Assembly: GCA_022769125.1 (NCBI GenBank)
Contig: JALEKN010000022.1
Span: 1-64,000 of the forward strand
Length of the DNA: 64,000 nucleotides
Direction: 5' to 3'
Source: Agathobacter sp.
GTDB lineage: Bacteria; Bacillota; Clostridia; Lachnospirales; Lachnospiraceae
Part shown: in pieces, positions 1 through 8,502 of the stretch
Layout: every line of letters begins with the position of its first letter
Numbering within the stretch: the first letter of the stretch is position 1
The notes under the pieces: generated by a model
What the model was told of the DNA's origin: nothing
Seen by the model: only the letters and a program-made list of their open reading frames with translations
Database searches by the model: none
Program-made: the position numbers and the translations under genes

Positions 1-16
1 CTTTCTTGATAATATT

Positions 17-82
17 GGCGCTTGCTGAACGCCTCTTAGTAACGACGCTTGCTAGGCGTCTGAATGGTGCTTGCTGGACACC
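17..82 (-). repeat. Three successive 17-nt hairpins (66-82, 44-60, 17-33): 5-bp stem, 7-nt loop YYAGCAA, in the predicted 5' leader of a sigma28 transcript leaving the window
   Basis: Minus-strand 17-mers GGTGTCCAGCAAGCACC, GACGCCTAGCAAGCGTC, GGCGTTCAGCAAGCGCC; stems differ but stay paired, loop conserved. Confidence 0.6.
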
Positions 83-103
83 ATTTTTACTTGGTTACTC
101 TTT

Positions 104-129
104 ATATCGGGCTTTCTACGGATTACTTA
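104..129 (-). promoter_or_regulatory. Sigma28 (SigD/FliA)-type promoter
   Basis: Minus strand TAAG-N15-CCGATAT. Confidence 0.65.
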
Positions 130-195
130 ACCCCCAAAAAATAATTTTTTTCATTTTTTATCAAAAAACATATTGACATTTTATTGATATGCAGC

Positions 196-224
196 AAAAA
201 GGGCGGCGGGATCAACCCGTCGCC
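196..224 (-). terminator. Intrinsic terminator of flagellin gene
   Basis: GGCGACGGG-TTGAT-CCCGCCGCC followed by CTTTTT on minus strand. Confidence 0.8.
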
Positions 225-265
225 AGTTTTGTAATAGTAGTATAGCAATGAATAGCAAACAGCAA

Positions 266-1747
266 TTAACCAAGTAAGGACAGTACACCCTGATTTGACT
301 GGTTCGCCTGAGCGAGCATTGACTGGCCGGCCTGTGCAAGAATGTTGTTCTTGCTGTACTCAACCATTGTCTCAGCCATATCAGTATCACGAATCTGAGA
401 TTCAGCTGATGTGGTATTCTCAACTACGTTGTCCAAGTTGTTAATTGTATGCTCAAGTCTGTTCTGAACAGCACCAAGTGCAGATCTCTGAGCAGAAACC
501 TTAGCAACAGCGTCTGCAATTGCATCGATTGCGTATGTAGCCTTAGCACCGGTATTATCAACGACATTAAGTCCCTTAACACCAAGTCCTGCGGAGTTCA
601 TAGTATCGATTGTGAAGGAGATCTTGTTGGTCTCATCTGCGTCTGCACCTACATGAAGTCCTAACTGAAGTCCCTGATCAACCTTTACAGATCCCTCATT
701 GATAATGAAGGTAACCTGAGTCTTAGTCTGGGTCTTATCACCAGCTGCAGCTGCTGTCTTAGCATCAGCAGTTACGGATAAACCACCCTGTCCAATTGTT
801 ACAGAGCCAGCAGTAGTAACTGAAGCCTCATGACCAGCATCAGCACCGATAGAAGATGCTTTGCGGAGTTCATCAGCAATAAGGCTGTATGCCTTATTTG
901 CAGAGATAACAGATGCATCATTGTCACCAATACCATCTGCCTTGGTCTCAGTCATAGCAACCATTGTCTGTGTTCCGACAACAACCTTGTCACCGTCCTG
1001 GATCAATGCAGCAATTTCCTTCTTGGTAAGTTTATTTTCTGTCTTATCAACATCCTTATCTTCGGCTACCGTATACTCAGTACCATTAATAGTAATGATA
1101 CTTCCAGCACCGACGGTTCCGTTAATATTGATATCGGTTGACTGACCTGTAATAGCATCACGGATATTAGCGATTGTTGTACCAATGGTATATCCCTTAG
1201 AGCCGATTGTGATTGACTGGCCATACTTTAATGTATCCATCTTGAATACTGCTGTACCAGTTCCTACACCGGTAAGAGTTCCGCTAATACCTGCATCCTG
1301 AGCTGCGATCTTAACGGTAGAAGTCTTGCCATTACCCTTTAATAAGTAGGTTTCGTTGAACTTGGTTGTCTCAGCAACACGGTCGATTTCAGTGGTAAGC
1401 TGATCAATTTCGTCCTGGATAGACTGACGGTCAGATTCACTGTTGGTTCCGTTGGCTGCCTGAGTAGCAAGCTCGTTCATACGCTGTAACATAGAGTGTA
1501 CTTCTGTTAAAGCACCTTCAGCGGTCTGTACTGCAGAAATACCATCCTGAGCGTTGGTAGAAGCCTGATCCAAACCACGGATCTGCTTACGCATCTTCTC
1601 AGAAATTGAAAGTCCTGCTGCATCATCTGCTGCACGGTTGATCTTGTAACCAGAAGATAACTTCTCTGTTGCTTTAGACTGCTGTGTTGTTGTTACATTG
1701 AGCATTCTGTTGGCGTTCATCGCCTGCATGTTGTGTTGTACTACCAT
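266..1747 (-). CDS. fliC: Flagellin
   Basis: MVVQHNMQAMNANRML N-terminus, SSGYKINRAADDAAGLSISEKMR, C-terminal DTDMAETMVEYSKNNILAQAGQSMLAQANQ; start trimmed to the ATG at 1747 behind AGGAGG. Confidence 0.97.
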   Translation of the reverse strand: MVVQHNMQAMNANRMLNVTTTQQSKATEKLSSGYKINRAADDAAGLSISEKMRKQIRGLDQASTNAQDGISAVQTAEGALTEVHSMLQRMNELATQAANGTNSESDRQSIQDEIDQLTTEIDRVAETTKFNETYLLKGNGKTSTVKIAAQDAGISGTLTGVGTGTAVFKMDTLKYGQSITIGSKGYTIGTTIANIRDAITGQSTDININGTVGAGSIITINGTEYTVAEDKDVDKTENKLTKKEIAALIQDGDKVVVGTQTMVAMTETKADGIGDNDASVISANKAYSLIADELRKASSIGADAGHEASVTTAGSVTIGQGGLSVTADAKTAAAAGDKTQTKTQVTFIINEGSVKVDQGLQLGLHVGADADETNKISFTIDTMNSAGLGVKGLNVVDNTGAKATYAIDAIADAVAKVSAQRSALGAVQNRLEHTINNLDNVVENTTSAESQIRDTDMAETMVEYSKNNILAQAGQSMLAQANQSNQGVLSLLG

Positions 1748-1895
1748 AATATATTCCTCCTTGAATTTGTACGTCCGCATCCTTGCGAATCGTTTGGTAA
1801 TAGTGGTGGCAACTTCCTGTGCTCCGGCCGTACGCTCCGTCCTACATTTCATTGCCTGTTCTAACAAGTAACGTTACTGCTTGTTTCTTGTTACT
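1748..1895 (-). promoter_or_regulatory. Flagellin 5' leader with eight GGA motifs (candidate CsrA target)
   Basis: GGA pairs AGGACGGA, CGGAGCACAGGA, AGGATGCGGA, AGGAGGA; csrA and fliW are in the same locus. Confidence 0.5.
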
Positions 1896-1899
1896 AGAT

Positions 1900-1926
1900 A
1901 TTTCGGATGTTTATCCGAAAAGTTTA
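1900..1926 (-). promoter_or_regulatory. Sigma28-type promoter of flagellin
   Basis: TAAA-N15-TCCGAAAT on minus strand. Confidence 0.65.
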
Positions 1927-1945
1927 TAGCAAAAAAGAGAAATTA

Positions 1946-2122
1946 TTAAACTAGTGTCAAATTTCTCTTATCACTACCAAATGTTGTGGTGTGCACATAT
2001 TCACTTCCGGTTACTCTATACAAGACAGTCCCGGGAAATATCCTTATCCCCCATTTCTGCTGCTTTAACCGTTTGTGCATTCCCTTGCATTTTGTAGCTC
2101 CGACACATTCCTTTGCATCCAT
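1946..2122 (-). CDS. Small ORF (58 aa, MDAKECVGATKCKGMHKRLKQQKWGIRIFPGTVLYRVTGSEYVHTTTFGSDKRNLTLV)
   Basis: Hand-translated; preceded by AGGAGG and a sigma28-like promoter at 2160-2185; its own ATG-to-stop length is below the 60-aa cutoff of the ORF track (listed only as a longer ORF in another frame). Confidence 0.35.
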   Translation of the reverse strand: MDAKECVGATKCKGMHKRLKQQKWGIRIFPGTVLYRVTGSEYVHTTTFGSDKRNLTLV

Positions 2123-2159
2123 CAGTGGAAAACCTCCTGTCTTCCTGCTGACATATACT

Positions 2160-2185
2160 ATATCGGAACAATAAAAGGATTCTTA
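2160..2185 (-). promoter_or_regulatory. Sigma28-like promoter
   Basis: TAAG-N14-TCCGATAT on minus strand. Confidence 0.55.
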
Positions 2186-2210
2186 ACCCCCTTTTACTCA
2201 AAATGCGAAA

Positions 2211-2693
2211 TTATTTTTTATCATCCATAAACTGCGGATCTATCACAGAGGTTCTGCTCATGCTCTGATAGTAACTGCTAGTCGCTTTAGAGTTCACGCG
2301 AACCTGGCGTGCCTGCTTCTTTACCCTTGCAAACTTGCTGACCATCAGATCCTTATTACGAGCTTCCTGCGTCTGGATCTGCACGCTCTTATCTGTTATG
2401 ATCCGGATGCATTCCTGCATCTGACGAATCTGCTCCTTATATTCTTCCCTGTTTGTTTGGAGTTCGTCCCTAACGCGATCGTACAACTGTTCAAACCCAC
2501 TGTCAAGCTGTTCGATCTGCTCAATGAGTGCGGATTTTTTCTCGACCGTCTCATCAAATTCTTCCACCGGGCTGTCTGCAGATTCCAATACTGTTTTCTG
2601 CCGCTCGTTTAGCTGTATGATCTGATCCAGAACCTTATTTTTTTTCTCAAGACTCTGAAGCATAATCTGAATGTATGTCTCCTGCATAGCCAC
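2211..2693 (-). CDS. FliT/FlgN-like flagellar chaperone-type coiled-coil protein
   Basis: Position next to fliS, helical protein of about 160 aa, no strong signature. Confidence 0.5.
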   Translation of the reverse strand: MAMQETYIQIMLQSLEKKNKVLDQIIQLNERQKTVLESADSPVEEFDETVEKKSALIEQIEQLDSGFEQLYDRVRDELQTNREEYKEQIRQMQECIRIITDKSVQIQTQEARNKDLMVSKFARVKKQARQVRVNSKATSSYYQSMSRTSVIDPQFMDDKK

Positions 2694-2695
2694 TC

Positions 2696-3094
2696 CTATG
2701 ATACCTGTGTCTTATTGCCGTTGGCATTCAACTGCATAACTTCTTTCCATGTATCACGCATTGTACGCAGATGCTTCAATACCTCTTCAAGGATTTCCTT
2801 ATCCTTCTTCATATTGGCTTCATTCAATCTGCGCAACAAATAACGGTAGACATTATGAAAGTCCTTTGACACCTCATAGCGGTCATCCAGAGTCGTATCA
2901 AACTCTACAATAATACGCTCTGTTTTTCGAATGTTATTGTGTGCCTTTTCGATGTCATTTGTCTCGATTCCTACGATTGCAATATTGGCGAACTTAATCG
3001 CTCCATCGTAAAGCATCAGCGTAAGCTCTGCCGGGGATGCCGTCAGAATCTTACTGTTATTGTATGCAGCAAATGCTCTATTCTGCTGTACCAT
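2696..3094 (-). CDS. fliS: Flagellar export chaperone FliS
   Basis: AYNNSKILTASPAELTLMLYDGAIKFANIA motif. Confidence 0.95.
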   Translation of the reverse strand: MVQQNRAFAAYNNSKILTASPAELTLMLYDGAIKFANIAIVGIETNDIEKAHNNIRKTERIIVEFDTTLDDRYEVSKDFHNVYRYLLRRLNEANMKKDKEILEEVLKHLRTMRDTWKEVMQLNANGNKTQVS

Positions 3095-3155
3095 AGTCTT
3101 CCTCCTGTTCTTATCTTGAAGACGCGCAGCTGCCTCTTAAGCAGCTGCAAAAAAT

Positions 3156-5459
3156 TTATGAACCGGATCCAAACAGACCGGAAAGTGAGCTGGTCTGTGA
3201 CTGCAGTTTTGCCATCGCAGATTCCATCTTGGAGAACTTATTGTAATAGTAATCTTCCTTCTCTGTAAGCTTGTCCTGCCATGTACTGATCGTCTTGCTG
3301 TACTCAGAGTACTGGGAGTTCATTTCCTTGTCGTTGTAGATCGTGTAGGCAGAGCTTAAAGATGTTGACTTCATCTTATCTCCAAGTGCTGTATACATGT
3401 CTCCGGTTATCTTTTTCAGAAGTTCGATCACCGTATCCGGATCCTCTTTGAGTGCCTTCATGAGCTTATCTTCCTTACCGGATGTATTCTCATCATCTGC
3501 ATCACCGTCAATGTGGTATGCATACTGCTCATTCTTGGCCGCATTGAGATAACCCAGCGTAGAAATTCCAAATAAGGAGAGGTTACATTTGGTTCCGTTT
3601 ATCTCATAGGTACTGCCCATTGCATTCATCATTGCCATCATTACGCCGTTGAGGGTAGTATCGTTGCGGAGCAGGGAATCCTTGATCTTTGTCTCCCACT
3701 TCTCGATCTCCGTATCAGACATTGCATCCTTCTCTTCGTCCGTAAGCGGGTCATATCCATAAGAAGAATCTGCATTGTACAGCTTGGTCATCTCATTCAT
3801 GAGATTATTATATTCGGTAATGAAATCCTTGATCTTATCGTAAATCGCCTGTGTGTCGGTATCCGTTGAGATCGTTATCTCATCTGTGGTTGTAGCCAAT
3901 GCCTTGATATTTAATCCATTGATGGAAAAATCGTTTGTAGAGCTCGTATATTCCACACCGTTTAATTCGATGGAAGCATCCACTCCATGAATCATTGTCG
4001 GATTGTGTGAGCTGTCAATCTCCTGATAAGATGCAGTGCTTCCGCCCTCTGCAGTAAGAGAAGCCTTCTGATCGTAAGTATCTGCAACTATAGTTCCGGA
4101 CTCCTCATAGGTAGCAATCGGATTATCCAAATCGCCTGCCTTATATACCTTTCCATCGCGGATTTCATATCCATCTATTTTGTAGGTAACAGGGATATTG
4201 CCATTTCCATCATCTGATCCTGTCTCGATGCGCAGTGCACCATTTGTCTTTAATGCCTTTACGAATGCATTCTGTGCGTCTGCCTCTTCCTGTGATGCAG
4301 GTGTGTTGAAATGGAACTCAACATTTAATCCGGTATTCTCTGCTGCTATCTTTACATTGCTCGATGCAATTCCTGTCTCCACAAAGGAAGCTTTTCTTCC
4401 ACCGTCTTTTGTGATCACATCGTCTGCGCCGGAGTATTCTTTCAGCTTTGCTGCATCGGTTTTTTCCTGATACTCTGCAATCGGATTTGCCCGGTCACTA
4501 TCCGTGCTCAAATAGATCTTTCCATTTTCAAAAACATAATCACTACCAGCGGAATAAGTTGCAGATATTGTACCATCACTATTAGCAGTCGTGGTAACCT
4601 GATAAGTTCCTTCTTCCTTTAATTTCTCAAGAAGATTATTCTGAAGCTCTGCCTCTTCCTTTGAGGCAGGGGTTTTGAAGCTGATCTGCAAATTGGAGCC
4701 TGTTTTCTCAGATGCCAATGTCATATCTGATGCTCCCACAGAATTGTACACCTTTGAGGCATATGAACTTGATGCCAAGCCAAGAGCATACAGCGCACTA
4801 TAAGAATCCTTGTTGTACTGTGTCACTTCACTACCATCATACATATCAGCAAATGGTTCGATTGTAAAATCTCCCGCAGCACCAGATTGGTTTGCATTCA
4901 GATACAGGCGCCCCTGATTTTCATCAAAGTTCGCATTAACTCCGGCTTCCTTGAAGCTTGCAATAATATCAGTTATTGTAGAACTCTGGCTTACGGTAAT
5001 ATAGCTTGTCTTGCCGTCGCCCTTGTTTACCTGAAAAGTCGTTGTCTTTCCTGTGTATCCCAATTCACCCAAAGTCGTCTTTGTGGTAATCGGATCTTTC
5101 GAGGTCTTGTCAGCCTTCTCAAGCTTACCACCAGTCATGTAAGCTGACTGTGCGGTACTGTTTATTTTCAGTTTCTGTGTACCATTAACTGCTGTTCCCG
5201 ATGCGGTAACAGATGCCTTGGTTGCATCTGAAACAGTTGCCTTTTTTGTAGTATATGCACTCGAGAAACGCAAATTTGATAAGTTCGTATACAGACTATA
5301 TACCTTCGTATTCAGACTCTTCCATGCATCCTGTGTCCATGAAAGCTTCGTCTGTGCCTTGGTGTACTTCTGCGTCTTTGCATCATACGCGGACACAAGC
5401 GCCGAAATGATGGATTCTGTATCTAGTCCGGATGTAAGTCCGGTTACTCTCATTGGCAT
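3156..5459 (-). CDS. fliD: Flagellar filament cap protein FliD
   Basis: RVTGLTSGLDTESIISALVSAYDAK N-terminus; late-flagellar context. Confidence 0.95.
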   Translation of the reverse strand: MPMRVTGLTSGLDTESIISALVSAYDAKTQKYTKAQTKLSWTQDAWKSLNTKVYSLYTNLSNLRFSSAYTTKKATVSDATKASVTASGTAVNGTQKLKINSTAQSAYMTGGKLEKADKTSKDPITTKTTLGELGYTGKTTTFQVNKGDGKTSYITVSQSSTITDIIASFKEAGVNANFDENQGRLYLNANQSGAAGDFTIEPFADMYDGSEVTQYNKDSYSALYALGLASSSYASKVYNSVGASDMTLASEKTGSNLQISFKTPASKEEAELQNNLLEKLKEEGTYQVTTTANSDGTISATYSAGSDYVFENGKIYLSTDSDRANPIAEYQEKTDAAKLKEYSGADDVITKDGGRKASFVETGIASSNVKIAAENTGLNVEFHFNTPASQEEADAQNAFVKALKTNGALRIETGSDDGNGNIPVTYKIDGYEIRDGKVYKAGDLDNPIATYEESGTIVADTYDQKASLTAEGGSTASYQEIDSSHNPTMIHGVDASIELNGVEYTSSTNDFSINGLNIKALATTTDEITISTDTDTQAIYDKIKDFITEYNNLMNEMTKLYNADSSYGYDPLTDEEKDAMSDTEIEKWETKIKDSLLRNDTTLNGVMMAMMNAMGSTYEINGTKCNLSLFGISTLGYLNAAKNEQYAYHIDGDADDENTSGKEDKLMKALKEDPDTVIELLKKITGDMYTALGDKMKSTSLSSAYTIYNDKEMNSQYSEYSKTISTWQDKLTEKEDYYYNKFSKMESAMAKLQSQTSSLSGLFGSGS

Positions 5460-5472
5460 AGCCGTGTCCTCC

Positions 5473-5916
5473 TTATCTCTTCTCGTCTACTAAGATTCCT
5501 GCCATCTCCCAGACCTTTGCGATCATGTCAAGGGTCTTTTCCGGTGGCAGTTCTTTGATTACTTCTTTGGTATCTTTGTCGACCAGCTTGATGGTCACGC
5601 GGTTCGTGCCCTCATGGATTCCGAAAATTGCCTCGGAATTGTTGGCTTTCTTGTTGATCTCCTCAACTGCTTTCTTAAGCTGATCCTTTTTCTTTGCGGA
5701 TGCGTCCTGTGCAGCCGCGTTCTGTGAGCCGCCCTCGCGGTCTCCGGTTGATTTGGTATCGATGGAAACCGTATTCTGTGCGATCTTCTCAGATACCTGA
5801 AGCTGCTCTGCCGCTTCAACCTTAGGTCTTACCTCTGTTCTTGTCTCAGCAGTCGACGTACTTCCCTGATAGGTCATTCCTGCTCCTGTAATTGCTTCAA
5901 TTGCCATAATTAACAC
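5473..5916 (-). CDS. flaG: FlaG family protein
   Basis: FGIHEGTNRVTIKLVDKDTKEVIKELPPEKTLDMIAKVWEMAGILVDEKR. Confidence 0.92.
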   Translation of the reverse strand: MLIMAIEAITGAGMTYQGSTSTAETRTEVRPKVEAAEQLQVSEKIAQNTVSIDTKSTGDREGGSQNAAAQDASAKKKDQLKKAVEEINKKANNSEAIFGIHEGTNRVTIKLVDKDTKEVIKELPPEKTLDMIAKVWEMAGILVDEKR

Positions 5917-5972
5917 CTCCGTGTGAAAATTGCTGCATCTGCATTTGGCATTTGCCGTTTCTTCTAATACCT

Positions 5973-6000
5973 TTATCGGCGCCGGGGCAGAGAAAGTTTA
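5973..6000 (-). promoter_or_regulatory. Sigma28-type promoter upstream of flaG
   Basis: TAAA-N16-GCCGATAA on minus strand. Confidence 0.65.
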
Positions 6001-6096
6001 CAATTTTCACAAAAAAATATTATAAGGTGGGACAGGAACCAACCAATGCTGCTTATTCCCTTGGGCAGCAATCCCAATGTCTCATCCTCAGGGTCA

Positions 6097-6312
6097 TTAC
6101 ATAAAATCTTTGAGCATATCCAGGCTGTCTACGCTGATCGCTGCCTCGTTCTCCTTCTGGATCTGCAGATATACTTCCTTGCGGTAGATCGGGACATCCT
6201 TCGGTGCTGAGATGCCGATCTTGATCTGGTCACCGCGGATCTCAAGAATGGTAACCTCGATATTGTTGTTGATGACGAGTGCTTCGCCCTTTTTTCTTGT
6301 CAATGCTAACAT
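6097..6312 (-). CDS. csrA: Carbon storage regulator CsrA
   Basis: MLALTRKKGEALVINNNIEVTILEIRGDQIKIGISAPKDVPIYRKEVY. Confidence 0.97.
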   Translation of the reverse strand: MLALTRKKGEALVINNNIEVTILEIRGDQIKIGISAPKDVPIYRKEVYLQIQKENEAAISVDSLDMLKDFM

Positions 6313-6314
6313 CT

Positions 6315-6779
6315 CTATTCACCCGCCTTTTCTGCCTTTAAGATTTCGTATACCTTGTATTTTACCGGGTAATCATCTTCAACAATAAGCTGAACGCCCT
6401 TTAATGTGTCCATGTTGATTACGATCGGTGCCTTTAAGTTGACGGAAAAATCCTCCACCTTGCGCGGTACGGTAACAGTTACAAGGACATAGGTATTTTC
6501 TGCGTTCATCTCACCGAGCGGTGCAACGATCTCCGCGTTTACATTCGGTGTATAATCTTCCTTGATGCTGTGCGGGTCCATAACCGGGAATGCGATATCC
6601 GCATCGTCCATGCTCTGAAGCCACATGATCCTTGCTTTTCTCTGCTTCTTTTCCTCATCAAAAATGAGTGAAAAATGGGTAAGCTCCGGGAATCCGATCA
6701 TTCCCTTTTCGAGCGTGATGATCTTGTCATCTGCGATGTCAATTTCACCAAATAATCTTGTTTTTGCCTTCATGGTCAT
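6315..6779 (-). CDS. fliW: Flagellar assembly factor FliW (CsrA antagonist)
   Basis: GMIGFPELTHFSLI...; directly upstream of csrA. Confidence 0.95.
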   Translation of the reverse strand: MTMKAKTRLFGEIDIADDKIITLEKGMIGFPELTHFSLIFDEEKKQRKARIMWLQSMDDADIAFPVMDPHSIKEDYTPNVNAEIVAPLGEMNAENTYVLVTVTVPRKVEDFSVNLKAPIVINMDTLKGVQLIVEDDYPVKYKVYEILKAEKAGE

Positions 6780-6806
6780 TCTCCTTTCGTCTCCGACGAT
6801 ATTGTT

Positions 6807-8375
6807 TTAGATATAGTCAAGCAGGGAGGTCTGGTTGATCTTGCCTGCTGCTGTAAGGCTTGCCTGGTATGCATAATAGGATGCATAGTAATCGATGATG
6901 ATATCCGAGATATCGCGGTCTTCATTCTGGGATTTCAGCTCCGTCACAGTGGTGGTCTGGTTCTCCACACGCGTCTGCGTCATAGTCAGGCGCACCTCGG
7001 TACTTCCGACATTCGCGATCCCGATATTGACATCATCGAGGTACCCGTTGAAATTTCCAATGTACTGTTCATAGGTCTTCTGGATATTGTCGTCTGCATA
7101 GTCCGCTTCCTTCTGTGCCGCATCGAGATAAGTCTGCAGCTTCGCGGTAAGTTCTTCGTCCCCCGCATACTTAGACTGCGTCATCATTTCCTTGATGTCA
7201 TCCACCTTTGTATGGGCGTTGATGGACTTCTGGACGATATCGATCAGTTCATTGATATCACGCAGGATATTCATATCAAAAACATCACTTGCCTGTGTAT
7301 TTACCACTAGTGATGTTGCATTGCTGATCTCGTATGAGATTTCCTGATTCTCCTTGGTGTAGGCAATCGGTTTGGCAGGATCGCTCTGATCCACACAGTT
7401 GTAGTAATATTCCGGGCGGAGTTCGCCTTTTTCAAATCCCGTCTTGTTGTAAGTGGTCTGGATGCTCGCCTTGTCACTGATCAGAGAGTTGGCAAGGTCA
7501 TCGTTTAAAATAAGTTCACCGGTATCCTTAATATATATGATCTGGTTACTTTCGATTGTCTTCTTGTCATACCCTGCCGCCTGCGAAGCTGCCAGCCATT
7601 CTTCCTCGTTCTGATATTCCACAATGTTAGCTGTCACGATAGCGGTATTGCCATTCTGATCCGTCGTACTGTACATATAGCTGGTCAGGTCTGCGGTTGT
7701 CTCCTTGCCTGCTGCATCCGTAAAGGTGTAGGTCAGGTTATCGAGTGTGTCCGTTCCGTCGTATGCCAGGCGCAGGCGCTTCGCGTAGGTATAGTCAACA
7801 TTCGTATCACAGTCTGCCGTGTTGGCATCTACCTCAGCCGGCACCTTGACATCCCCGGTCACATAGCGGTGTTCCTTGATATCCTCGTAGCTGAAATTCT
7901 GATCGATCTTGTAGGATGTTTTGCTCTCGTCCTTGTCAAAGGTCAGGTTCTCCGTTGTACGATACCCGGTAAAAATAGTACGCCCGGTATAATCTGAGTT
8001 GCCCTCTGCATAAATCTGGTCTGCAAGCTCCTGCAGGTTCTTAAGGATTGTCTTGCGATCGTCTGCATTTAATGTATCGGTAGAACCATTGACACATTGG
8101 GTACGCACATCTGTAAGAAGATCCTTCATGTTCTTGAGCGCAGTCTGTGTGACATCCAGCCAGGATGTTGCATCCTCGATGTTGCTCTTGTACTGTTCGA
8201 GGTGGCTCAGGCTTGTGGAAAGACGCAATGAGCGGATGGCAATGACCGGATTCTCAGATGCTTTTGAGATCTTCTTCTGGCTTGTCATCTGTGTATTATA
8301 TTTATCCACATAGGTCTTGTTGAGATTGATGTTGGATTTGGTATTTCTCGTAATCATTGTGTTGGTGATTCTCAT
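6807..8375 (-). CDS. flgL: Flagellar hook-associated protein FlgL
   Basis: MRITNTMITRNTKSNINLNKTYVDKYNTQMTSQKKISKASENP. Confidence 0.94.
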   Translation of the reverse strand: MRITNTMITRNTKSNINLNKTYVDKYNTQMTSQKKISKASENPVIAIRSLRLSTSLSHLEQYKSNIEDATSWLDVTQTALKNMKDLLTDVRTQCVNGSTDTLNADDRKTILKNLQELADQIYAEGNSDYTGRTIFTGYRTTENLTFDKDESKTSYKIDQNFSYEDIKEHRYVTGDVKVPAEVDANTADCDTNVDYTYAKRLRLAYDGTDTLDNLTYTFTDAAGKETTADLTSYMYSTTDQNGNTAIVTANIVEYQNEEEWLAASQAAGYDKKTIESNQIIYIKDTGELILNDDLANSLISDKASIQTTYNKTGFEKGELRPEYYYNCVDQSDPAKPIAYTKENQEISYEISNATSLVVNTQASDVFDMNILRDINELIDIVQKSINAHTKVDDIKEMMTQSKYAGDEELTAKLQTYLDAAQKEADYADDNIQKTYEQYIGNFNGYLDDVNIGIANVGSTEVRLTMTQTRVENQTTTVTELKSQNEDRDISDIIIDYYASYYAYQASLTAAGKINQTSLLDYI

Positions 8376-8466
8376 TATAACCTCCTGATCTTCACCACAT
8401 CCCTGTCGTACTTAAAGCTCCGTCCGTGGAGCAGATTTGCTTATATTGCTGTTGCCTATACTTTTT

Positions 8467-8493
8467 ATATCGGCACCTTGCGGCAAAAACTTA
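8467..8493 (-). promoter_or_regulatory. Sigma28-type promoter upstream of flgL
   Basis: TAAG-N15-GCCGATAT on minus strand. Confidence 0.7.
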
Positions 8494-8502
8494 GAGGAAA
8501 AA

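Noticed and set aside
17-82. tRNA or tRNA fragments (anticodon-arm-like hairpins)
   Set aside because: No acceptor, D or T arms; only the hairpin dimensions match.
449-1145. Plus-strand ORFs inside flagellin
   Set aside because: Antisense to a clear fliC; low-plausibility composition.
2016-2201. 61-aa minus-strand ORF in another frame
   Set aside because: Begins upstream of the predicted sigma28 promoter; the 58-aa ORF with SD is the better candidate.
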